From Penelope pileata (lineage: Eukaryota > Chordata > Aves > Galliformes > Cracidae), in NCBI GenBank assembly GCA_013396635.1, contig WBMW01005916.1, forward strand, positions 372,994 to 436,993: a stretch of DNA of 64,000 nt, read 5' to 3'. The notes below the pieces were generated by a model, which was given only the letters and a program-made list of their open reading frames with translations, ran no database searches and was not told the DNA's origin. The position numbers and the translations under genes are program-made. Shown here piece after piece: positions 52,261-63,082 of this stretch; the stretch's first letter is position 1; every line of letters begins with the position of its first letter.

Positions 52261-53249
52261 GACAGGACCTGCTCCTCCGAATTTCTGGTTAAGCTACAGG
52301 AATTGATGCTTCATGAACAGAACATGCTGGACAACATACAGACAGTCACATATCCCAAGGGCTCATTCCACTGCTCATTGCCAACTACAGCAAGTCCTAT
52401 GTTGCGCTCACTCGCGAGTGTTAAAAAAGACACTAATATGAAATGTCATGAGCCAAAACAGGGGTTCAGAATCACGTACTAAGGGAGGATTATCTCATGG
52501 GAAGAGAACTGTATTTAACGTCAGCTGCAATAGCAAGGCAAACCTTACAAAAAAGCAGCTTTCAGCATCAGTGTTTGGATTATGAGCACTTTAGCCACCT
52601 CTTTGTGAGATGCTACAGCTTCGTGCCACATAAGCCTCCTTGCAGAAAGTCTGAGAGTCTGTTTTGGACTGCAAACACTATTAACAAAGTGAGTAACAAA
52701 GAACTAGGAAGAAAAGGTCACACACATTGCATCAGCCAACCCACAGCACAAACCACTGCAAGCTACCCAGCCCTCACCTGTCTAACCTGGCACTGGGGCT
52801 GCAGGTTTACTTTCTCTGGCTGAAGACACAACTCAGATTTGAATGAGGTAAGGTTGACTATGAGTGGCAGTAAGCAAAAAGATAGGGGAAAGAAATAGAA
52901 GGAAAGAAAAGAATGGCTTTAAAACCCCTCCCTGTAGACTTGAGCTGTTGCTTGTACAGCTCTTACCAGACGCAGCTTTACTTTCAACGTTCTTAGGCTG
53001 CTGTAAGAGGCAACTTGCAGGCAAAGCATGCTTCCAATCTAATCTTTTAGCAGTTGTTTTAAATGAATACTCCAGGTGGCTGTTTAGAAACAGGAAAGGT
53101 GAGGAGATGGATAAACAAGAAATAACAGGAGATCACAGGGAAGAACAGTAGTTTTACATTCCAGGAGGTGATTAATTGTCCTGTCTAACATATTCTGGAA
53201 TATCTCATTGCTTTAGTACTAAACCTTATACTCTGTGACAAGGAATACA

Positions 53250-53296
53250 CAATAAAAAAATAATTTGGAAAAAAAAAAGGAATTAAAAAAAAAAAT
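53250..53296 (+). repeat. A-rich low-complexity block
   Basis: Several A-runs of 7 to 11 bases are separated by short interruptions such as TAATTTGG and GGAATT. This is low-complexity sequence with no element attached. Confidence 0.8.
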
Positions 53297-55971
53297 CACA
53301 AACACCTTTTTTTCTCCTCCATTCTGACCAGTATTTCAGTATTCCGGGCTGGTGTTTCTTTTGCTTTTTCCTTGAGTTTTTCCTCTCTCATTCTTTTTGA
53401 CCCTGTACCCCTGCCCCCAACACACAATTTTTTATTTTATTTAACTCACTTTTTCATTTTCTCCATTAACAAGGGAATAAAGAGCAATTGTCCTCTCATT
53501 CAAAGTGCAATGCTGCCCTCCAGAGCTGCCAGGAAGAAAAGTACTTCAGGAAACATGAAACCATCTCAGAGTAAACTGCAGTCGATCAAATAAGATTGCT
53601 GGATCTAGCCTCATATTTATTCTCTGGATTGAGAACCAGTCTGCACAGACACGTTATCTGGCTGAGCCTAGTTTACTGACAATCATTTTGCCAGCTCATC
53701 CAAATATACGATCTGTGCACTGATTGCAAAGCAAACAGGGGACGTTTCTCCTGTATAAAATTGTGGAAAATTTCCAGCAAATAAATTAAGTTATCACTTC
53801 TTCAGGTCATTCAGAATAAGGGATGATTGTATAACTTCTCAAATCACGACTGGAAGGTTCATTCAGAAGATATTAATTGAGAAGGCAAGCTCCAGAAGAA
53901 TCAATCATTGGGTCTAACAAGAATTCAGGTACAAAAAAAGTGTTTGATTTTAGATCATTCTTTAAGGTTAGCACTGAGAATAGATATTCCTATTGACGCT
54001 CCTGGAAATGATGGTTCTGGTGCTGTCTCATATCATATCAGGCATTTGTTTTCTACAAGGGATAAAATTTCGGCTGTAATTGGTGAATAAAATTACTCCA
54101 GTGATTTATAATGAAAAAAAAATGCACAACTGGAACAATATTGTTAAAGTTCTGCCTGGAAGAGCTGCCTTGTTTATCATCTGCAAAACCATAATGTACA
54201 ACTTGCAAGGCGCTTTCATTTTCTGTAACACCAGGTTCCAAGTCAGCAATTTTCAGTAACTTAAAAGATGCATCACCACAAAAAACAGTCCTCCCTCTCC
54301 TATTCATTAATATCACTTTCTAATGGCTTCTAGGAGGTAAAAAGCAACTGCAACAACAAATAACATGATCTCCAAACTGTTTTCTCTCACCTCTGGAGTC
54401 TGATGAAGTCCAGAGAGGGGCTTAAATATTAATATACAGATGTGGATTCCAAGCCATCCCACTGCAGAGGAGTTGGAGCACGACCGTACACAGCCATCAT
54501 GCCTTAGAAGGCTACAGAAAAATTCACTGGGGGGATTTATCTGAATTCTTCCAAAGCTCAGAAATCTTCCAGTCTGGGGAGACAAGAGGAGGGCCCATTC
54601 AGGGCTACCAGCTAGAGGCGGGGGAGGAAGGGGGGAGATTTTACATGTTTTGCTCAGTGTAGGCATTTTCCTTATTCCTGAATTTAAATGCCAAGCAGGG
54701 CAGGTGAGAAGCCTGGGAAGAGCACCAGCTCAACAGGAGAAAAAGAGAGCTCCCACCCTGCAATGGGCAGGGCACAGCACAGGGAGCAGTCCACTTTGCA
54801 GCTGCTGCACTACTTGGTGACCCAGGATTAACTGCTCTGCACTTTGCAGCTCTGTTTTCCCATCTTCAAAAATGAGGAAAAATACTTTTTACCCATATAA
54901 CCTCCATGGTGCACCAAAAAGATCTCAAAGCTATTAAATAAGCAGAGCTGGAAGAGAAATAGCAAGAACAGCAGGACATCTTGATTGTTGATGATCTATT
55001 GAAGAACACAAAGTTTCTGCTAAATTTTAATTCAGATACCAGTGTGCCAAGCTCTCGGTTTCATATACCATAATTTACCTCCCTTATGCCTTTTTGTCAC
55101 TTCCTCCTCACATCATAGACAGATATTTTGTCCTGTGTACCTGACCACCAGATACTGTAACCAATTAGGATCTAGAAGTACATGCAATCAATTTTAATAC
55201 AAAGATTTTAATTAACGTTATGGGAATGTAATTTACCCATAGCTTTGGGCAAAAAGACAAAGCTGATAGCTCTCTGAGAATCTTTTTATGACTGTAACAA
55301 CAAAGTTTGGACACAGCCATGTTCATTCTTATCATACTTTTTTCCATTTTTAATTAATTTCAATTTTTTGCTCATTATGTGCAATTTTAAAATCTCTCTT
55401 GCCCCATTTCATGCATTTCTGTTAGCTATGAAATCTTAAAAAGAAATGCTGTATGGCTAAATGTGCTCACCTGTAAAACCACTAATCATGCACATACACC
55501 AAGGGTATCATACCTAGTATAGAGGGACAAGAATTCAATTAAAGTATTTGCCATATTCCGATGTAGACTCCACTGAGAACAACAGTTGGAGTTGAAAAAT
55601 AGATGACAGCTTTCTTAATTATTATTATCTGTTTTAAAGACCCGTTTTCCAGATTGTCTCCAGATGGTGGAATTTTAAAGCCAATTTACCTATTCCCTTC
55701 ACTGAGAGCTTTGCAGTGGTTTTCTTCAGAAAGCTCTAATATTTGTAAAATTACAAACTGCTTCCAGTAGGAATAATCCAATGAAAAAAACACTTGTTTA
55801 TTTAAATTGTTATTATATTAGATAATCATGGTCCAATCTTGTAACCTCATCTGCATTAATGGATTCTGAAGTGTTTCTAGCAGTGCCTGGGCTTCATCCA
55901 GTTTGCCTTGTGGCTCTTCATTTCACATAAAATACTAGCAATGATTTTGTTGACCCTATACACTTTATTTG

Positions 55972-56014
55972 AAAAAAAAAAAAAAAAAGAAGAAGAAGAA
56001 GAAAGAAAGAAAAT
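55972..56014 (+). repeat. Purine-only A17 / GAA / GAAA repeat
   Basis: Seventeen A bases (55972-55988) run into GAA and then GAAA repeats. It lies just upstream of CR1 copy 6 but is not part of that element, whose A/T-poor 3' end is on the other side. It is a microsatellite and probably length-variable. Confidence 0.85.
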
Positions 56015-56084
56015 GGGGGAAAAAATGGATATCTTTTTTCCATACCAAGTTTCAATTAGCATCCTAAAGCCAGCCAGAGAAGAA

Positions 56085-56213
56085 ATATCTGGAGATATTA
56101 AAGACTCACCTGGACCCTTTCCTCTGCAATCTACTCTAGCAAGCCTGCTTTAGCAGGAAGGTTGTACTAGATGATCCCTGGAGATCCCTTCCAACCCCTA
56201 CAATTCTGTGATG
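56085..56213 (+). mobile_element. CR1 3'-terminal fragment (copy 6)
   Basis: This plus-strand CR1 end begins near ATATCTGGAGATATTAAAG (the codons for the FKTHLD-type tail of ORF2 in older CR1s). It continues through CCTGCTTTAGCAGGAAGGTT and AGATGATCCCTGGAGATCCC, and ends in CCAACCCCTACAATTCTGTG. The CTGCTTTAGCAGG signature suggests an older CR1 subfamily than copies 1 and 2. Coding potential is limited to the last few codons. Confidence 0.85.
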
Positions 56214-56649
56214 TGTGTAACTGAAAAATCAAGCTGTGGCAGCTCTTTAAAAAATACCTCTTCCATGAGATACATTCAGTTTTCTGAAAACGTGGCATTG
56301 TATATTGTGGTCCTCAGCATATATTTGATGAGTTCCCTAGAATACAATCAAAGTGGAGATAGGTGAAAAGCTGGGGATTTATAGCTAGGAAAACTAACTC
56401 ATCCAAAGGCTGATGAAGTGACTGAATAGCAAGATATTTATTGGCACGAAATACTCTCTTCCACAGCAGCACAATACAGGTGAACCGTAGTGACCAGCTC
56501 TTTAAAATCCCAAGTGCCTGAAGTTTTGCAGTCAACGGTTGCATCACAGGTTTCTGGAAACTTCTGGAAGTTCAAGGGCATGTGAGCACTGATGACACGC
56601 ATGACTAGGAAGACAAAGATATTTTCAGAGGGGACTTACAGTGAACAAG
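56214..56649. other. Unique DNA between CR1 copies 6 and 7
   Basis: I see nothing recognisable in these roughly 430 bases. Copy 6 has a complete CR1 3' end before it, so this stretch is host sequence between two separate insertions, not an internal part of one element. Confidence 0.6.
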
Positions 56650-57219
56650 CAGATGAAACCGGAAACATCACTCCCATTTTTAAGAAAGGGAGGAAGGAGG
56701 ATCCAGGGACCTATAGGTCAATGAGCCTCACGCCTGTGCCTGGGAAGATCATGAAGAGGAATACGTCTTCCAGAAGACATGCTAAGGTGCATATGTGATG
56801 AGAAAGCGATCCGAGACAGCCAGCACGGCATCACCATGGGCAGATTGTGCCTCACCAATCTGGTGGTCTCCTATGATTGAGTGAAGGCAATGGTGGACAA
56901 AGGAAAGGCTACTGATGTCATCTACCTGGACTAGTGCAAGGCCTTTGACATGGTCCTGCATTGCATCCTTATTTCTAAATTGGAGAAATATGGATTGGAA
57001 GGTTAGAAAGATATTTCTTACTCAGAGGGTGGTGAAGCACTGGAACAGCTTTCCCTAAGAAGCTATGGATGCCCCATCCCTGGTGGTGTTTAAGGCCAGG
57101 CTGGATGGAGCCCTGGGCAGACCTGATCTAGTGGGTGGTAACCCTGCCCACGGCAGCAAGGTTGGAGCTAGATGGTCTTTACAGTCTCATCCAACCCAAG
57201 CTATTTTTGATTCTATGAA
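56650..57219 (+). mobile_element. CR1 LINE with large internal deletion (copy 7)
   Basis: This plus-strand CR1 joins two distant parts of ORF2. The first part (about 56667-57000) encodes an early reverse-transcriptase block, ITPIFKKGRKEDPGTYR and SLTPVPGKIM. After shifts and stops it encodes catalytic block A, seen as VIYLD, stop (TAG at 56932-56934), CKAFDM, then ISKLEKYGLEG. The sequence then jumps at about 57000 to the C-terminal tail (EGGEALEQ, then MDAPSLVVFKARLDGAL from 57065) and the 3' untranslated region. It ends in GATTCTATGA at about 57219. The block with the FADD catalytic motif and the following 200 or so codons, retained in copy 1, is missing here. I estimate about 1 kb lost. 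Both parts share strand and order, so one deleted element is simpler than two insertions. Confidence 0.88.
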
Positions 57220-57243
57220 ACTGCAGATCTGCATGGCAGAGGG

Positions 57244-57300
57244 GATCAGAAAATCCCAGAACTGCTGGGGCTGGATAGGGTGGCCAAGGATCCCCAAATT
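57244..57300 (-). mobile_element. Decayed CR1 3' end, tail-to-tail with copy 7
   Basis: The reverse complement reads CCAGCCCCAGCAGTTCTGGG followed by ATTTTCTGATC. This strongly resembles the CR1 3' terminus (CCAACCCCA, GTTCTGGGATTCTGTGAT type). Similarity beyond about 57300 is doubtful. If real, it is a separate minus-strand CR1 whose tail faces the tail of copy 7 only 25 bases away. Confidence 0.5.
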
Positions 57301-60103
57301 CCCCAGTCAAGATACCTATCACTCTACAGGCAGGTTGGTAGTTAGGTAGTCAAAGACCGCTGAGATCCACTCAGGACTTCTCGGCTTTGGGCCAAACAGG
57401 GCCTGGTCCCTGAGCACCAGGAGGAGCAGCAGGTCTGCAGCTCACTTTCACTCACACAGAAGCACGCACTGCAGCCAGAAAACAGCCTGGAAGTGAGAGA
57501 GACAGTGCCAATGGCACTGCACCAATGTTTCGTGTTTATCTGGAGTTAAAATGTACATCTGTTGCAGCCAGAGCAGCAGTAGCAGACAACCAGCACCTCC
57601 AGAAACAGCGCCAGTGAGCACTGCCTGAAGGACTGCCACAGGGATCGAGGACTAAAACAGCACAACACAAGGACAACTAGACACCCTCACTGTGTTAAAA
57701 GTGATTGAATGTGGGAGTTAATGGAGTTAACCATTAACAAAGTTCTCCTTCCTTCTTAAAGCTTTGGTCAACCTGCCTCAGCCGTGATAGGCAGTACACC
57801 TTTGCAATGCATGACAAACAGAATGAGAGAGGCCACATAAAGAAGCAGAGGCGGCAGTTTGAAAGGATGTGGGGTCATTGTGTGTTATAAAGCACGAGGC
57901 TTTGTAGTGCCAGGGTTTAAAGATTCAGCGTTTCTGACGTCCGTAACTTACAGCAACGCAGAGTCAGAAGCCAAGCAGGGCTGTGAGCAACAAACAACGC
58001 AAGGCCCAAACAGCAGCAACATGACACAGCAGCAGGCCTTTCCTGCTGGAGAAACAAAACCAAACCAAAAGCCTTGGCTCAAAAAGGCACAGCCTCATCC
58101 TCTCTCTGATAAAATCATAGCAATGCATAAACACAGCCTGTTAGTCAGAAATACACAAAGTGGTTTTTGAGAATTTTGTTCTGCAGCCTGTTTGGAAGCC
58201 TTCTTGAAAGATGTCTAAGGAAACCTTAAGTTGTAACGCTTCAATTTTTATTCCTTTTTCCTACCAGAAGAGATGCTTAAGCTGAAGCAGGTCCATAAGG
58301 GTGGGAACAAGGAAGAAAATGGGGCTGGGTGAAAGAGAGAGAAATGAAAAGGAGGCAATACTACAAACAAATCATCCATCTTATTGGCTCCGCTCTGCCA
58401 GCAGCAATAATACAATGCAAAAGCCTTATGTCCCATACAACCTGCCAAGTACGAAATCAGCACAGCACATCCTCTCTGTCACTGAGATGCAGGAAGAGAT
58501 AAATTTATTGAATCCATCTGAACAATAAGTAGATGATGTAGTGTTAATCCCATTAGGAATAAGCAAAATAAATAATTCAGAGTCATTTCTCATGAGTTGC
58601 CAAAGCCAAATGGGGGGCTTTATTACTTTATTCTTAACACAAGAAAGTGCAATCTTCACAAATGTGATAGAAAAAAAAAACGTGTCTAATTCTGAAGGTC
58701 TGTTAATGCCCAGTAACCTGAGCCCAGCCCAAGCCTGCTGGCCCTGGAAGAAAAATGGTTTAGCAGATCCTTGTCCTGGCTTAAACCGAGTGCACGACAC
58801 CAGGGACTGAGACAAACAGCACAGGTTGTCTCTGTGGAATAGGAGAAACATTATCACAGAGACAGAGGGACAGCATAGAGGAGTCAGAGTGTTATAGTAA
58901 TAAAAAAAATAGTTGAGAAAAGTAAATCCTGCATTACATGAAAGCTTCTCTCATATTGCAGAACACAGAAGGAAATACTCTATACCACGTATTTTAGGGT
59001 TATGACAGTTTAAATATCTCATCTAAAATGGTTTTCCTTAACTGCATCTCACCATTCCCCATTGCTGCAGCTGGCACCACTGCCCCGTGCTGAACTCCTC
59101 TGCGCTTTCACCTTCTCCCCTGCAAAGGCTGCTACCACATGCACAGAGCCTGGGGTCCAGGGCTTTGCCAGAAGCCCATGCTGAGGCTCAGTTCGTCCAG
59201 GCTCTTTGTGGTGGCATTTGCATAGGCAGCATTGGCCCTCCCTAGCAGAAGCAAGTGCTGCCCTGTCACCAGCACAGCCCAGAGTTGGGCAGACACACTC
59301 ACAGAGAAGGGATCTGAGCAGGTCCTTCAGAGCAAGTGCAAGCAAAAGAAAACACAGGTTAAGAGGGAGGTACTCAAAACAGCGCTCAAAAATAAATACA
59401 TATTTAAATTTAATTAAAAGAGAGAAGAGCCCATCTTTTTCAAAAACCTTCCTCTCATTTTGAGAAACAACTTGAGACCAAGGGAAGATGCATTGAAAAT
59501 ATATATATTATGAAGACCTGTCATCTGTTGAAAGCCATTAGGGGCACCAATTAGCATTGTTTCACCACAGGCAGGAGTTCCTTATAACAGTAGGATGATT
59601 ACTTGCCTAAATTCGATGAACGCTCCCTCCTTTGTAGAACAAATTGCCTATGACCAAAGTAATCAGATCAGATGTGAAAGATCTCCATGATGCATAGCAC
59701 AGAGTTTGAGGCAGCTGGCAGAATCAGTACAGGCATAACAAACAGCCAGCACCTGAGCAGGAGCCCTGGCCGAGCCCACCTTTGCAGGCTGAGCTTCCCT
59801 GGCTCCACATGCCTGGCACACAGGGACAAAACGTGGCATGCACTGCCCCAGCATAATCCTGAATGCACCAAGAAATAAACCACATCTCTATCAACCAAAA
59901 ACCAGGTCTGTAGGTGAGGCCTACACCTGGCTGGGTTATGTGGTGCCAGAATTATGCACGGCATTATTCCCCCTTGTCCCCTCTTTCCATGTACCTCCAC
60001 TTATTTTGAGAGTTTAAGCAAGGATCATGGTCTGGGTTTTTATCAGCAGCTTCAGCTCTTCAGCTCTTTTAGACAGAACAACATACAACACACTCTTTCC
60101 TCA

Positions 60104-60133
60104 CTCCTCCCCCCCCCTTTTTTTTTTCCCCTC
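60104..60133 (+). repeat. Polypyrimidine run C9-T10-C4
   Basis: Thirty pyrimidines in a row include nine C (60109-60117), ten T (60118-60127) and four C. The complementary strand is a G-tract, A-tract, G-tract arrangement similar in type to the A11-G7 run bordering the gap at 19969. It is likely to be length-variable and error-prone in sequencing. Confidence 0.85.
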
Positions 60134-62332
60134 ATCCTGAAGTCTTGAGCCAAAGCCAGTTGAAGTCAATTGAAAGACAACCGATGACTTCAATAGGTTT
60201 TGGCTCCAGCCCTTAAACGCACACTGCATGCCAGACATGATGACTGGTTCTATATCTGTCTCTAGGAAGCACTTAAAAATTGAAATGAGGAAAGGGAAGA
60301 AGAGAGCAAGTCTGTGTATATCACACACTGTATGTTCAATTGGCTTCAATAAATTTCAAAAGTAGCACACATGCTGGGAGTTGTTTTCAATCAATAAATA
60401 ACACAGAGGTTGAATTGTTCACCTGCCACCTCCTTACTGCCCCCCAGCAGAGGTGGAATTATCTTTTAGCCTCAAGGTTACTTGCAAACTAAAAGTTACA
60501 TTTAGAGAAACATCTATTCACTAGCCTTTTATTTTTTCCCTTTATTTCCATTACAGACAGCAGCAGTATTTGACACCCACAAGGACCCTTCTCAGCAAGA
60601 CATTATATATCACTCCATAGAAATACATAAATGACAAATTATCCCTGATAGCATTGTGTCTCTGCTGACCTGCTTAAGGTATAAAGGCAGCTGGCAATTA
60701 AATGCCATGGCTACAGACTTGACAGGCTTAGGTAGAGCCGTATTTATGTTAAGCAAAGGGAACGGTACCTAACAGTGTTTTGTAGATGTATTTGTACCTA
60801 ATGGTACTTTGTAGGTGCATTTCTCAAGTGAATTTGTGCAGTATTCATTCTTTCACTTCTCTTAGTCAAACTCTCTCTCATGTATTATTGCTCAGCAAGC
60901 TGAATTCTGACCTGAATTACATGTCTAAACCAAAAATCTTGCTTCCCCCCACTCCCACCAATTATTTGGGTGAAGACAGAAACTACAAAGATACCGTGGG
61001 TTTTTTTGCTTTGTGAGCTTTTTTGTTTTGTTTTTAAGTCCAAATATAACTGGAGTTATAATGAATAACAAATTTAAAAAGAGAACACAATTCATGTCAG
61101 AATTCATTAATATAATTCCCAGGGATCTCAAAGTCTGCAGCCTGCTGTTTTACGATCAGTATTCCAACCATGCTTATCAATTAAATACAGTGATAAACTG
61201 TGTGAAGCAGACATTTTTTGCATATCATGTTGGAAAAGAAAAGCTATTTGATTTTGTACGATAAAGTATCATTATTAATGGTGTTAACTGAGCCACTGCC
61301 TCCAACCAAGTATGACACAAGCTAGGTCCTCTATGTGCACTGTTCTAAAACTAACCTTCCCTCACACAAGACAGTCCCCGCTCCACATTGCTTTTGCTAA
61401 AAACTATCAAGATCTCAGCATGGCATGGCAATCTCAGCTGAGTCAATTGCTCTTTTCATCCTAACAGAGATCTGAAATGTGCCTAGCATTAAGTATGCTA
61501 TGGATCTGACAGCCCACTGACTCAATGGAAGATAAGACCATGCAAAATCTTTTGTAGGGAGAGAAAACTAGTGACCTGCCGAGGCATCCTTCTTTTACAG
61601 ATGCAACTTCACAAGGTTGTAAAGGATTTGTTGGAGAAAGAATCGAGACATCCAGAGATACCTGGTCAGGACAAGGAGAGGAACCAAAGAACCAAAATCT
61701 TTTAGGAAGGAAACAGAACTGAGGAACCAAAGGGTTTACAATTGGCAAGGAAGTGAACTAAGGACCAGGAGTCTGCGAATGTAATTGAAGTAAATCAGGA
61801 TGACTAGGAGAAAGACACAGATCTGGGCAGACTGTGAATGTTTAAGAGAAGGGGAAAGCTGGTAAGTAGATAAAGGAGAGCTTTCTGAGTAGTGCACAGA
61901 GTCTAAAAGAAAATGAAAATTTAAACACCAAAATCATCTTGGCCTTTCTGAAGTGCCACTACTTAACTCTAGAAGGGTTATTATGACCCAAAGACTTTTT
62001 AAGCTTTTCTGTCATTAGTAAGGTCAGACAACGTTTTCAGATTGAAGTGTCTGAAAGCACACACATCTAAGCATTGCTCAGAAAACTTAGCTTTGTTTGT
62101 AGCATGAGATAGAGGGGGAAAATCTGCATAGGACTGAACCTTTGTCAACTAAAAACAGTATTCAAAAATTGGAACCGAATGGTTTTCTTGTAAATTAAGA
62201 GAAAAACTAAAAAGAGCTTTGGGAAGAAAGACTCGTGATGTGAAAGCAAATCTCACAGAACACTGAAATGAGTGTAGCCAAACACAAGTAACAAAGCTTT
62301 TATGTATTTTTGTACATAATATGTTTATATAT

Positions 62333-62358
62333 ATACACACACACAGGTGTGTGTGTAT
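62333..62358. repeat. Perfect 12-bp palindrome of AC and GT repeats
   Basis: An (AC)n run turns directly into (GT)n. Bases 62333-62344 are the exact reverse complement of 62347-62358, with a 2-base loop, and an AT-alternating tract lies on the left. Alternating purine-pyrimidine sequence can adopt Z-DNA, and the symmetry allows a cruciform. It is most simply a microsatellite with an inversion point. Confidence 0.88.
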
Positions 62359-63021
62359 GTAATTCATGCTTCTCCCTTGAAAGCCAGAGACCATATGCAG
62401 AAAAATCACAAGAGCATTTTCTTCACTACTTACAATTATAGCACAGGAGAGATGCTTTCTTTCTGCTGTTTTGCAAGGACATTCAACTCACACGCTTTCC
62501 ATCTTAATTGGTCAGCAATACAAAGCAAATGGCTCCACTGTACTTTACTACTAGCTCTCTAGTGTCAAAAAGTCTCTTAACGGAACCTAAAGGTATTTCT
62601 TTCCCACAAACCTCATTCAGTCTGTTCTACCCACATAAGACAGGTGGGTGGCAATCATGTCTCTTCCAACGAAGAATATTCTATGTTATTAACTGCTTTT
62701 CCATTAGAGGAAGGCATGTGAAAGTCATGCACTCTCTCTAAACTAATAGTGTGTATGTGCAAAGCACACATCTCTTATACTGTCCATTAGCTTAGAGTAT
62801 TGCACTTACAGTTATAATAGTCTATTTTTCCTTCTTCCATGGGTAATGGTGCATGGAATGAATGTCTGAATCTTGAAATGGCACTGTAGACTACTAATCT
62901 TTAAAAAAGTTTCCAGCAGCAAGAAAGGCACAGGAGAGCAATTGTTTGCAAGTGTCTTCCTGATGGAGGAGAAGCCATCAGCTCAGTTTCACTGCAAGTC
63001 AAAGAGTCAAGTTATAGCTTT

Positions 63022-63082
63022 AAAAAAAAAAAAAANNNNNNNNNNNNNNNNNNNNNNNNNNNNNNNNNNNNAAAAAAAAAAA
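63022..63082 (+). other. A-tract containing a 36-base assembly gap
   Basis: Fourteen A bases (63022-63035) lead into 36 undetermined bases (63036-63071), followed by eleven A (63072-63082). The gap probably hides more A-rich sequence whose length could not be resolved. The open frame that crosses it (62873-63106, read as lysine codons on both sides) is an artefact of the A-tract. Confidence 0.95.

Larger units (their letters stand above)
45711..56084. other. Long unique non-coding stretch, no gene recognised
   Basis: More than 10 kb with no recognised gene. The longer open frames (47797-48228 and 52057-52482 on the plus strand) have no family features; the first starts at GTG and the second runs through a poly-T tract. 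Local features are the G/T-rich block at 52203-52260, an A-rich block at 53250-53296, and the A/GAA run at 55972-56014. A short AT-rich segment at about 46170-46260 contains TAATTA and ATTA cores. A (CTG)-rich patch lies near 50425-50437. Confidence 0.6.

Noticed and set aside
52057..52482. 141-codon plus-strand frame
   Set aside because: It is held open by the poly-T and G-rich tracts and shows low-complexity F and G runs, with no domain.
58426..58857. 143-codon minus-strand frame
   Set aside because: No recognisable motif; it overlaps plus-strand frames of similar quality (58301-58528, 58541-58810).
59060..59330. GC-rich stretch as a CpG island or promoter
   Set aside because: It is GC-rich compared with its surroundings, but CpG dinucleotides are too few and there is no associated gene start.
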